A stretch of 8,102 nt of DNA from Dethiosulfatibacter sp. (GCA_030591825.1 JAUVAG010000033.1:1-8102); one strand, 5' to 3'; numbered from the stretch's first letter, positions 1-6,788 are shown. The notes: generated from the sequence alone by a model not told the origin. Translations and numbers: made by a program.

Positions 1-149
1 CAATAGTAAGGGATTCAATAATTTTTAATAATGCAGTGATTGAAGAAGGTGCCGTAGTAGAAAGGGCCATAATAGGTGAAAATATGATAGTAACAAGCGG
101 CAGCAGAATAGGCAGTGTTGAAGACGACGAAATAACTGTAATAGCATAG
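1..149 (+). CDS. glgC: Glucose-1-phosphate adenylyltransferase (ADP-glucose pyrophosphorylase), C-terminal end only
   Basis: Partial gene, open at the left edge. Reading starts with the codon at base 3 and gives 48 residues before TAG at 147-149. GlgC makes ADP-glucose from glucose-1-phosphate and ATP in the cytoplasm, the committed step of bacterial glycogen synthesis. The visible part is the end of the C-terminal left-handed beta-helix: hexapeptide-like turns (VRDSIIF, NAVIEEGAVVERAIIGEN) and a terminal EITVIA, a typical GlgC ending. The catalytic N-terminal domain lies outside the window. Assignment therefore rests on this tail and on the following glgD and glgA genes. The beta-helix alone could also belong to other sugar nucleotidyltransferases, but the gene order makes GlgC much the best reading. 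The stop codon overlaps the glgD ribosome binding site, so the two are probably co-translated. Confidence 0.88.
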   Translation, partial: IVRDSIIFNNAVIEEGAVVERAIIGENMIVTSGSRIGSVEDDEITVIA

Positions 150-153
150 GAGG
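148..153 (+). promoter_or_regulatory. Ribosome binding site of glgD
   Basis: AGGAGG lies four bases before the ATG at 158 and shares the last two bases of the glgC stop codon (TAG, 147-149). It fixes the glgD start and suggests that ribosomes ending glgC can reinitiate on glgD, which would help keep the two subunits in balance. Confidence 0.85.
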
Positions 154-157
154 CAAA

Positions 158-1285
158 ATGAAAAATACTGTAGGCGTAATAATAAATAGTCCAAATCAGA
201 AGGATTTGGACAAGCTGCTAGTAAATAGAAGCATACATACAATTCCAATAGGTGGAAAATACAGGCTTATAGACTTTACACTGTCAAGTATGATAAATTC
301 CGGAATAAGCAAGCTGGGAGTAATTGGATCGTACAAATACAGATCCCTGGTTGACCACCTTGGTTCAGGTGAAAACTGGAGTCTTAGTAGCAAAAGCAAC
401 GACCTGTCAATACTACACGGAGGAAAGAATGTTAAAATTGGACAAATAACAAGGATAAACCTTCAGGATTTTTTAGACAATATATCCTTTTTCAAGAAGA
501 TTCCTTCAACAACGGAATATTTTGTAATTAGCGGATGTAATATTGTCAGTAACATGGACATGAAAAAGGCAGTTGACTATCATATTGACAATGAAGCGGA
601 TATTACAATGATATACAAGAAAGACTATGAAGGTGAAATATACAATAAGGAAATAGCACTTTGTACCAATGATGAAGATGGAAAAGAAATTAAAGACATA
701 TTATACTGTGGGGAAAACAGGGACAAATGCCAGAATATATTCATGGATATGATAATAATCAACAAGAAGACATTTATGGAGGTTCTGGAGAATGCACAGA
801 AAAGCGGTGCCATAGACCTTCTTGATGTAATAACGAAAAATCTCGATACTTTTAAGGTTATAGGGTATGGCTATGAGGGTTATATTAGGATAATCAATTC
901 CATAAATTCTTATTTCGACTGTTCCATGGATCTTCTCAATGTAGAAACAAGGAAAAGACTCTTTTTTGGCGAGGATAGAGTTCATGCGAAGTCAAAGGAC
1001 AACCATCCAACGAAATATAGTTCCCAGTCCAGAGTGAAAAATTCCCTTATAGCCAGTGGGGCCAAGATATATGGTACTGTCGAAAACAGCATAGTTTCAA
1101 GAGGTGTTGTTATTGAACAGGGAGCGAGAGTTAAAAATTGCATCATCATGCAGAAATGCACAATAGGAAGCGATGCTGTAGTTGTTAATGCAGTACTTGA
1201 TAAATATGTTGAAATAACAAACAGCAAGATATTAGTTGGTACTGAAAGCAAGCCGTTGGTAATTGAAAAGGATCTTGTTTTATAA
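158..1285 (+). CDS. glgD: GlgD, non-catalytic/regulatory ADP-glucose pyrophosphorylase subunit
   Basis: 375 aa, a normal GlgD length. Residues 1 to about 240 form a nucleotidyltransferase-like domain. It keeps the IGGKYRLIDF stretch (31-40), the SSMINSGI helix (43-50) and the DHLGSGENW segment (66-74). The glycine-rich GGxGxRL nucleotide loop seen at the start of true GlgC is replaced by GVIINSPNQKD. The SGDH motif carrying the catalytic Asp of GlgC appears here as SGCN (125-128). It is therefore probably inactive on its own. Residues about 290-375 form the left-handed beta-helix (for example AKIYGTVENSIVSRGVVIEQG). In characterised Firmicutes, GlgD pairs with GlgC in a heterotetramer and changes its activity and affinity; that role is inferred here from similarity and adjacency. 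The ATG at 158 is chosen because AGGAGG precedes it directly. Confidence 0.93.
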   Translation: MKNTVGVIINSPNQKDLDKLLVNRSIHTIPIGGKYRLIDFTLSSMINSGISKLGVIGSYKYRSLVDHLGSGENWSLSSKSNDLSILHGGKNVKIGQITRINLQDFLDNISFFKKIPSTTEYFVISGCNIVSNMDMKKAVDYHIDNEADITMIYKKDYEGEIYNKEIALCTNDEDGKEIKDILYCGENRDKCQNIFMDMIIINKKTFMEVLENAQKSGAIDLLDVITKNLDTFKVIGYGYEGYIRIINSINSYFDCSMDLLNVETRKRLFFGEDRVHAKSKDNHPTKYSSQSRVKNSLIASGAKIYGTVENSIVSRGVVIEQGARVKNCIIMQKCTIGSDAVVVNAVLDKYVEITNSKILVGTESKPLVIEKDLVL

Positions 1286-1295
1286 GAAATAGATG

Positions 1296-1319
1296 TAAAC
1301 TCAACTATAGTTTTTGTTT
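1296..1319 (+). repeat. Imperfect direct repeat, copy 1 (glgD-glgA spacer)
   Basis: This 24-base segment just after the glgD stop matches 1421-1444 at 21 of 24 positions with no gaps, 125 bases apart. It contains the perfect 10-base palindrome AACTATAGTT (1303-1312) and runs into a T-rich stretch. It could be a duplicated protein-binding or promoter-like element; no function is demonstrated by sequence. Confidence 0.6.
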
Positions 1320-1405
1320 TTAGAAAAAATAAGGATGTTTTAATCAAAGGCAAGTTTCGTACTTATTCATTCGATATCCAGTGTACCGTTGAAGCATCGA
1401 TACAC

Positions 1406-1436
1406 TTACTATTTCATGAATAAACTTAACTATAAT
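1406..1436 (+). promoter_or_regulatory. Candidate internal promoter for glgA
   Basis: A perfect -10 hexamer TATAAT sits at 1431-1436. Transcription would start near 1443 and give a short leader containing the AGGAG at 1451-1455. No good -35 exists at the right spacing: the nearest hexamers are ACTATT (1408-1413, 17-base spacer) and TTACTA (1406-1411, 19-base spacer). An activator would probably be needed, or this may be chance in AT-rich DNA. The long spacer between glgD and glgA, in an otherwise tight operon, supports some regulatory function. Confidence 0.35.
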
Positions 1437-1444
1437 TTTTGCTT
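1421..1444 (+). repeat. Imperfect direct repeat, copy 2, upstream of glgA
   Basis: Second copy of the element at 1296-1319, ending 19 bases before the glgA ATG. The palindrome is broken here (AACTATAATT), and the change creates a perfect TATAAT hexamer at 1431-1436. The position close to the glgA ribosome binding site suggests a regulatory rather than coding role. Confidence 0.6.
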
Positions 1445-1450
1445 AAAACG

Positions 1451-1459
1451 AGGAGAGGT
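1451..1459 (+). promoter_or_regulatory. Ribosome binding site of glgA
   Basis: AGGAGAGGT precedes the ATG at 1464 by a suitable distance. It decides the start in favour of 1464 over an upstream in-frame TTG at 1389, which has no comparable site. Confidence 0.8.
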
Positions 1460-1463
1460 TAAT

Positions 1464-2918
1464 ATGAAAATTTTATTTGCAACGTCTGAATGCGTGCCAT
1501 TTATAAAGACTGGGGGATTGGCTGATGTAGCGGGATCTTTGCCTAAGGCACTTAAGGATAAAAATACTGATGTAAGAGTGGTTATGCCACTATATTCCGA
1601 TATACTGGAAAAATACAGAAAAAAGATGAAGAAGGTTCATGAGTTTGATGTAGGTCTTAACTGGAGAACGCAGAAATGTGAAATCTTTAGTCTTGAAAAC
1701 GACGGAATAGTTCATTATTTCCTGGGAAATGATTATTATTTTAACAGGAGTGGAATCTATGGATATTTCGACGATGGCGAAAGATTTCTTTTCTACTCAA
1801 AGGCAGTCCTAGAAATGCTACCCTATATAGATTATATTCCAGATGTAATGCACTGTAACGACTGGCATACAGCTATAATACCATACTTGACTAATACACA
1901 CTACAGGCCTCACTATACAGACATGAGAACTGTACTTACAATACACAATATCAAGTATCAGGGGATTTACGGACGTGAAATCCTTTATGAAATTCTTAAT
2001 TTGAAGCCTGAGGAAATAAATTTGGATTTTGAATTCAATGAAGCCATAAACATCATGAAGTCGGGTATTTACAATGCAGACTGGATTACTACAGTGTCTC
2101 CATCATATGCCAAGGAACTGGAATACGAATATTTTGGAGAAGGTTTGGAAGGTATAATAAGTGTAAACAGGCACAAGATGACAGGTATAATTAATGGAAT
2201 AGACTATGATGTACAAAATCCTGCAAAGGACAAGAATCTGTATGCCAATTATACCAGGTCGTATAACAAGAAGCTTGAAAATAAGGAAAAACTTCTGGAA
2301 GAACTTGGACTTGATTACGATGAGAACAGACCTGTAATAGGAATGATTACAAGGCTTGACGAGCTTAAGGGTATAGATTTGGTAATGGCTGTTGGCAAGG
2401 AAATAATGGAACGTGATGTTAATCTAGTTCTTTTGGGTACGGGTGATGCCATGTACGAGGATTATTTCAGATATCTTGAAAGTCAGTATCCTGGAAAGGT
2501 TTCAGCAAGGATAATGTTTGATTCAAAGGCTGCGTCAAGGATATATGCAGGAAGTGATATTATGCTCATGCCTTCAAGGGTTGAACCATGCGGGTTAAAC
2601 CAGATAATTGCCCTTAAATACGGTACAGTACCTATTGTAAGGAATACTGGAGGACTTGGAGATACCATATTTGAATATGATGAAGTGGCAAATACTGGAA
2701 ACGGATTCAAGTTTAATGACTACAACGCCCATGAAATGCTTTTTGAAATAGAAAAGGCAGTTGACCTTTATAAAAACGACAGCGATTCATGGAAGAAGCT
2801 TGTGGCCAATACATTCAAATGTAAGTACGACTGGAAGGCTTCCGCTAAGAAATATAAGGAAGTTTACAAAAATACGATGATCAGGCAGGAAGATGAAAAT
2901 ATTTTACAACTCACATGA
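1464..2918 (+). CDS. glgA: Glycogen synthase (ADP-glucose-dependent, GT5 family)
   Basis: 484 aa, close to the usual bacterial GlgA length. It transfers glucose from ADP-glucose to the non-reducing end of a growing alpha-1,4-glucan in the cytoplasm. The N-terminal Rossmann half has the KTGGLADV loop (K15-V22), which binds ADP-glucose, and the HCNDWHT segment (130-136). The C-terminal half has TRLDELKG (296-303, with R297 and K302 for phosphate binding), SRVEPCGLNQ (371-380, with E374 as the conserved active-site glutamate) and RNTGGLGDT (393-401). Together these are diagnostic of GT5. Two positions differ from the common pattern: Gln of the usual QKG is Leu301, and Phe of the usual SRFEPCG is Val373. 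The ATG at 1464 follows a strong AGGAG site and gives the standard MKILFATSE start. The last 26 bases overlap the next gene. Confidence 0.96.
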   Translation: MKILFATSECVPFIKTGGLADVAGSLPKALKDKNTDVRVVMPLYSDILEKYRKKMKKVHEFDVGLNWRTQKCEIFSLENDGIVHYFLGNDYYFNRSGIYGYFDDGERFLFYSKAVLEMLPYIDYIPDVMHCNDWHTAIIPYLTNTHYRPHYTDMRTVLTIHNIKYQGIYGREILYEILNLKPEEINLDFEFNEAINIMKSGIYNADWITTVSPSYAKELEYEYFGEGLEGIISVNRHKMTGIINGIDYDVQNPAKDKNLYANYTRSYNKKLENKEKLLEELGLDYDENRPVIGMITRLDELKGIDLVMAVGKEIMERDVNLVLLGTGDAMYEDYFRYLESQYPGKVSARIMFDSKAASRIYAGSDIMLMPSRVEPCGLNQIIALKYGTVPIVRNTGGLGDTIFEYDEVANTGNGFKFNDYNAHEMLFEIEKAVDLYKNDSDSWKKLVANTFKCKYDWKASAKKYKEVYKNTMIRQEDENILQLT

Positions 2919-4761
2919 TGAGGAATATAAATCGCCCTTCGGTGCGGTTGGAACAGGTGAACAAATAGATATAAGGCTGAAGGTTGAAAAAAACCATAAT
3001 CTTGGCTATACAATAGCTGTAATGATAAGGGGCGTTGATGTTGAATATGTCATGGAAGCGGAGAGGGAAGAAGGCGACTATATTGTGTACAAGGCTGAAT
3101 TAGTTGCTCCCAACTACCCCTGCCTCATCTACTACTATTTCGCCATCACAGAAGGCGATGCAACCTATTATATAGGTAACTGCAGGGAAAAACTTGGTGG
3201 AGAGTGTTGTCTTTACTATGAGAATCCAGTACCCTATCAGATTACTGTTGCTTCAAGAAATATTAGAGTCCCCAAGTGGTACAAGGAAGGAATAATGTAC
3301 CAGATTTATGTGGACAGATTCAGCATAGGCGGTGATGAAAACCTGTACGCAGGAAGGAAGGGTTTTGTCAAATACGAGGACTGGAATGATAAAAACAGGT
3401 ATATCAAGGACGACAGCGGAGACGTACGTTTTTGGGATGTCTACGGAGGCAATCTCAGGGGAGTCATTGAAAAGATACCCTACCTGAGGAATCTGGGTGT
3501 ATCCATACTTTATTTCAATCCAATATTCGAAGCAAACAGCAACCACAAATACGATACAGGTGACTATGAAAAGCTTGATTTCGGATACGGCAAGGATGAG
3601 GATTTCGAGGAACTTGTGGAGGAATGCAAAAAGAACGATATAAGCATAATCCTGGACGGAGTATTCAGCCATGTGGGAATGGATAGCAAGTATTTCAACA
3701 GGTTTGGCAGATATGAAAACACTGGCGCATTCCAGTCAAAGGATTCTGAATACTATGACTGGTTCAGGTTCAAGGATTATCCCAATGAATATGAAAGCTG
3801 GTGGGGAAACAAGAGCCTTCCCAATGTGGAGGAGATGGATCCATCATACCTTGACTATATACTCAGGGGAGAAAACAGCATAGTGAAGCAGTGGATGAGA
3901 AAGGGAGTCAAGGGATGGCGTCTTGACGTTGCAGACGAGCTTCCCGATGAATTCATACAGATACTGAAGTCTGAAACACTAAAAGAGGATAAGGACAGCA
4001 TAGTACTGGGAGAAGTTTGGGAGGATGCGTCAAACAAGGAAAGCTACAACAAGTTGAGGAAGTACTTCTACGGAGACGAGCTGGATTCCGTAATGAACTA
4101 TCCCTTTAGAACAACCTTTACAGGTTTTGTCGCAGGTTATGTTGACGGAGAGATAGCCCTTAAGAGGATTATGTCAATTTATGAGAATTATCCAAGTGAG
4201 TATTTCTACTCATGCATGAATCTTATAGGAACCCATGATACAGTTAGAGCACTGACCTTTCTTGGGGATTCACCGGATGAAAGGTCCCTTGACGAGGATA
4301 CAAGATACGGATATGTGCTGTCGGAAGAACAGCGTAGTTTTGCTGTGAAAAGACTGAAGCTATTGTCCCTTGTTCAGGCTACATTTCCCGGAGTGCCATG
4401 TATATACTACGGCGATGAAGCAGGAATGGAAGGGTACAGCGATCCATATTGCAGGGGAACATATCCATGGGGTCGTGAAAATGAAGAGCTACTGTCCTGG
4501 TACAGGAAAATCTTCAAGTTCAGGGAAGGCTCCGAGGTGTTGAAAAGAGGCGCTTGGAAGCCTTATGCCTGTAAGGGTGATTTGTTTAGTTTTACTAGAA
4601 CATTGGGTAGTGAAACCATTGTTGTTGCTATAAACAGGTCAGGAGAAGACAGGGTATTCAAACTTCCCGGTAGTGGATATGAAGACATTCTTACGGGAGA
4701 AGAATTGGATAGAAAAACGAAGATACAAGGTTTTGGATTTATTTTAGCCATTTGCTGTTGA
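2893..4761 (+). CDS. Cytoplasmic GH13 alpha-glucan hydrolase (alpha-amylase/neopullulanase/cyclomaltodextrinase type)
   Basis: 622 aa with no signal peptide, so it should act on intracellular glycogen or maltodextrin. Residues 1 to about 118 form a beta-rich N-terminal domain like those preceding neopullulanase-type enzymes. The (beta/alpha)8 barrel runs from about 130 to 535, and a C-terminal beta domain follows. Conserved regions are DGVFSH (255-260), GWRLD with nucleophile D345, LGEVW with acid/base E374, and GTHD with transition-state stabiliser D449. The segment NHKYDTGDY (217-225) is typical of neopullulanase/cyclomaltodextrinase relatives. The Asn usual in region I (NH) is Ser259. Exact bond specificity (alpha-1,4, alpha-1,6 or transglycosylation) cannot be read from sequence. 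The start is the only usable one: an in-frame TGA lies at 2878-2880. It begins 26 bases inside glgA with AGGAAG directly against the ATG, so translation is probably coupled to glgA. The last two residues are Cys-Cys. Confidence 0.92.
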   Translation: MKIFYNSHDEEYKSPFGAVGTGEQIDIRLKVEKNHNLGYTIAVMIRGVDVEYVMEAEREEGDYIVYKAELVAPNYPCLIYYYFAITEGDATYYIGNCREKLGGECCLYYENPVPYQITVASRNIRVPKWYKEGIMYQIYVDRFSIGGDENLYAGRKGFVKYEDWNDKNRYIKDDSGDVRFWDVYGGNLRGVIEKIPYLRNLGVSILYFNPIFEANSNHKYDTGDYEKLDFGYGKDEDFEELVEECKKNDISIILDGVFSHVGMDSKYFNRFGRYENTGAFQSKDSEYYDWFRFKDYPNEYESWWGNKSLPNVEEMDPSYLDYILRGENSIVKQWMRKGVKGWRLDVADELPDEFIQILKSETLKEDKDSIVLGEVWEDASNKESYNKLRKYFYGDELDSVMNYPFRTTFTGFVAGYVDGEIALKRIMSIYENYPSEYFYSCMNLIGTHDTVRALTFLGDSPDERSLDEDTRYGYVLSEEQRSFAVKRLKLLSLVQATFPGVPCIYYGDEAGMEGYSDPYCRGTYPWGRENEELLSWYRKIFKFREGSEVLKRGAWKPYACKGDLFSFTRTLGSETIVVAINRSGEDRVFKLPGSGYEDILTGEELDRKTKIQGFGFILAICC

Positions 4762-4807
4762 CTGAGTTAGCAAAAGGGCATATTCTATTTGTATAGGAAA
4801 CAAAGGC

Positions 4808-4843
4808 AGCCGCAGGTATGTATAAGACATTCTGCGGCTTTTT
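4808..4843 (+). terminator. Intrinsic terminator of the glycogen operon
   Basis: A perfect 8-base stem, AGCCGCAG (4808-4815) with CTGCGGCT (4832-4839), is followed by TTTTT (4839-4843). Inside the loop, ATGT (4818-4821) can pair with ACAT (4827-4830) around ATAAG, extending the hairpin past a small bulge. It lies 46 bases after the GH13 stop codon and separates the glg genes from the ABC transporter unit. The reverse strand has no matching T run, so it works in the + direction only. Confidence 0.9.
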
Positions 4844-4848
4844 GTATC

Positions 4849-4876
4849 TTGATGTACAGACATATATGCTTATTAA
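4849..4876 (+). promoter_or_regulatory. Candidate promoter of the ABC transporter unit
   Basis: TTGATG (4849-4854) and TATTAA (4871-4876) are separated by 16 bases, each matching consensus at four positions. They lie just after the terminator. Transcription would start near 4883, upstream of the GGAGAAG (4888-4894) that serves the ATG at 4904. Other weak hexamer pairs are possible in this AT-rich stretch, such as TTGTAT (4842-4847) with TATGCT (4865-4870). A promoter somewhere here is likely; this exact one is uncertain. Confidence 0.35.
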
Positions 4877-4903
4877 GATAGATATGTGGAGAAGACAGAG
4901 GTT

Positions 4904-6688
4904 ATGGAAAAATTAAAAATACTTTGGAAATTCATGAAAAACAATAGAAGAAGATATGTGCTATCCATGTTGGCCATGGGAATAGGTGTTGCCTTTTCTC
5001 TGTTCATTCCTGTGGTGATTCAGACAGTGGTGGATTCATTCATCGGAAATCTTCCAATTGGAAACAGGATGATCAACTGGATGGTGGAGTTATTTGGAGG
5101 AATGGATTCTGTCGGAGACAAAATTTGGATTGGCGGACTGGCTGTTGTAGCATTGACGGGGCTTCAAGGGGTATTTCTTTTCAGGGCTAGAAAGGAATCT
5201 GCAGTAGCTTCAGAAAACATAGCAAAAAATATCAGGGAAGAGTTATACGACCATATTCAGCATCTTCCCTACGATTATCATAAAAACGCAGATACAGGGG
5301 ATCTTATTCAGAGGTCAACCTCAGATGTTGAGACCATAAGAAGATTTTTGTCAGTACAATTAATGGAAGTGGGACGAGCTATATTTATGGTATCCATAGC
5401 ACTTTATTTCATGTTGGGTCTCAGCCCTAAGATGACTGTGGCAGCCATGGTTATGACTCCTTTTATTTTTCTGTTTGCCCTTATATTTTTCAATGTGGTT
5501 CAGAAGGCCTTTAAGGTTTCAGACGAGACCGAGGCTGAAATGTCTTCGGTAATACAGGAAAATCTGAACGGTACAAGAGTAGTAAGGGCCTTTGCAAGAG
5601 AAAAGTATGAAATTGACAAGTTCAGGGAGAAAAACAGGAAATATGCAGACAAGACTTACAAGATGATAATTTATTTGGCATACTATTGGGGAATATCAGA
5701 TTTTCTGTGTTTTATATCAATAGGTCTGGTCTTGGTAGCAGGAGCATATTATGCAAATATTGGTGAAATCACACTTGGAACAATAATAGTTTTCATTAAT
5801 TATGAATATAGGCTCCTATGGCCCATAAGACAGTTGGGAAGGATACTTACAGATCTTGGAAAGGCAATGGTTTCAGCTGAGAGGATTCAGGAAATTCTTG
5901 ATGTTGAAAAGGAAACATTGAAAGCAAGAGAAACCAAGCCTGAGGTGAAGGGTGAAATAGTATTTGAAAATGTTAGTTTTTCATATCCAGACGATAGATC
6001 CAGGAAGGTTCTTGATGATGTATCCTTTACAGCTAAAAAGGGAGAAACCGTTGCAGTAATGGGGAAGACAGGTTCTGGTAAATCATCCTTGGTACATCTA
6101 TTGGCAAGGCTTTACGACAAGGACGGAGGCAGGATACTAATCGACGGTGTGGAGATAGAAAACATAGAAAAGAAATGGCTGAGGAAAAACATAGGTCTTG
6201 TTCTACAAGAGCCCTTTCTCTTTTCAAAAACTATAATAGAAAATATAAACTTCGACTGTTCAAAGTCGAAAAAGGCTGTATTCAACGCAGCAAAGATTGC
6301 ATCTGTCCATGATGTAATCAAGGAATTTGACAAGGGTTATGAAACCATAGTTGGTGAAAAAGGAGTTACACTTTCAGGAGGACAGAAGCAGAGAGTGGCT
6401 ATTGCTAGAACACTAATCAACGATTATCCAGTTCTTGTTTTCGATGATTCACTGAGTGCAGTTGATACGGAGACGGATATAGCAATAAGAAATGAACTTT
6501 TCAAGAGACGTAAGGGAATCACTACCTTTATAATATCCCACAGGATTGCATCCGTATATGATGCGGACAAGATTATAATACTTGAAGACGGAAAGGTGGA
6601 GGAAATGGGAAGCCATGAGGAGCTTATGGAACTTGGGGGATATTATAGTATGATTTGGAAGATGCAAATGGAGTCGAATATTTATTGA
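4904..6688 (+). CDS. ABC exporter half-transporter with degenerate ATP site (BmrC/LmrC/TM287-like)
   Basis: 594 aa inner-membrane protein, a normal length for a half-transporter: six transmembrane helices (roughly 19-45, 74-94, 153-171, 178-198, 258-284, 290-312) followed by a nucleotide-binding domain from about 350. ATPase motifs are Walker A GKTGSGKS (387-394, K393), Q-loop Q435, signature LSGGQ (490-494), Walker B ending in D514, D-loop SAVD (518-521) and H-loop H546. The residue after Walker B, normally the catalytic Glu, is Asp515. That substitution is characteristic of the degenerate-site subunit in heterodimeric exporters, and the next gene supplies a likely partner. Substrate is unknown; drugs, lipids and peptides are all possible. 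The ATG at 4904 is preferred because GGAGAAG lies nine bases upstream. A GTG at 4886 would add six residues but has no good ribosome site and lies almost on the predicted transcription start. Confidence 0.92.
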   Translation: MEKLKILWKFMKNNRRRYVLSMLAMGIGVAFSLFIPVVIQTVVDSFIGNLPIGNRMINWMVELFGGMDSVGDKIWIGGLAVVALTGLQGVFLFRARKESAVASENIAKNIREELYDHIQHLPYDYHKNADTGDLIQRSTSDVETIRRFLSVQLMEVGRAIFMVSIALYFMLGLSPKMTVAAMVMTPFIFLFALIFFNVVQKAFKVSDETEAEMSSVIQENLNGTRVVRAFAREKYEIDKFREKNRKYADKTYKMIIYLAYYWGISDFLCFISIGLVLVAGAYYANIGEITLGTIIVFINYEYRLLWPIRQLGRILTDLGKAMVSAERIQEILDVEKETLKARETKPEVKGEIVFENVSFSYPDDRSRKVLDDVSFTAKKGETVAVMGKTGSGKSSLVHLLARLYDKDGGRILIDGVEIENIEKKWLRKNIGLVLQEPFLFSKTIIENINFDCSKSKKAVFNAAKIASVHDVIKEFDKGYETIVGEKGVTLSGGQKQRVAIARTLINDYPVLVFDDSLSAVDTETDIAIRNELFKRRKGITTFIISHRIASVYDADKIIILEDGKVEEMGSHEELMELGGYYSMIWKMQMESNIY

Positions 6689-6739
6689 GGTATGCTCATG
6701 AAAATCATATAACTGTTCCCTGCAAATTGTAGCATTTAA

Positions 6740-6768
6740 TTGATATTTGACGCAATGACTGGTAATAA
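6740..6768 (+). promoter_or_regulatory. Possible internal promoter between the two ABC genes
   Basis: TTGATA (6740-6745, five of six -35 positions) lies 17 bases before TAATAA (6763-6768). The latter is preceded by TGG, an extended -10 feature. The -10 itself is weak, with three of six matches and no final T. The 104-base gap between the two ABC genes is longer than needed for a simple operon junction, so a second start of transcription is possible but not established. Confidence 0.25.
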
Positions 6769-6778
6769 AAGAGTATTT

Positions 6779-6788
6779 AAGGAGGTGA
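6779..6788 (+). promoter_or_regulatory. Very strong ribosome binding site of the second ABC gene
   Basis: AAGGAGGTGA is a ten-base match to the complement of the usual Firmicutes 16S rRNA 3' end. GGAGG ends seven bases before the ATG at 6793. It fixes the start and predicts efficient independent initiation, in contrast to the weaker site of the first ABC gene. Confidence 0.88.

Noticed and set aside
1297..1321. Possible terminator after glgD: AAACT/AGTTT hairpin followed by T-rich sequence
   Set aside because: The stem is only five base pairs, nearly all A-T, with a seven-base loop and an interrupted T run. It is too weak to call, and the same bases are better described as part of the direct repeat.
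701..1353. Open frames on the - strand inside glgD and across its 3' end
   Set aside because: They lie antisense to well-supported coding sequence, have no recognisable domains, and contain runs of hydrophobic residues expected from the complement of AT-rich genes.
1383..1406. Inverted repeat AGTGTA/TACACT and overlapping TCGAT/ATCGA near 1374-1400
   Set aside because: Short arms around a long loop in AT-rich DNA, with no extension of the stem. Chance is a sufficient explanation.
1389..1463. A 25-codon in-frame N-terminal extension of glgA from a TTG at 1389
   Set aside because: It has no suitable ribosome binding site and resembles no part of GlgA. AGGAGAGG sits ideally before the ATG at 1464, which gives the standard MKILFATSE start.
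3671..3883. A 70-codon + strand frame inside the GH13 gene
   Set aside because: It overlaps the conserved GH13 core in another frame and shows no family features; a shadow frame.
4783..4798. Small hairpin just upstream of the operon terminator (CTAT/ATAG with a TTGT loop)
   Set aside because: Four A-T-rich Watson-Crick pairs plus a wobble and one more pair, with no T run after it. Not supportable as a separate regulatory element.
4886..4903. GTG start at 4886 for the first ABC gene
   Set aside because: It has no purine-rich site upstream and lies almost on the predicted transcription start. GGAGAAG at 4888-4894 instead serves the ATG at 4904.
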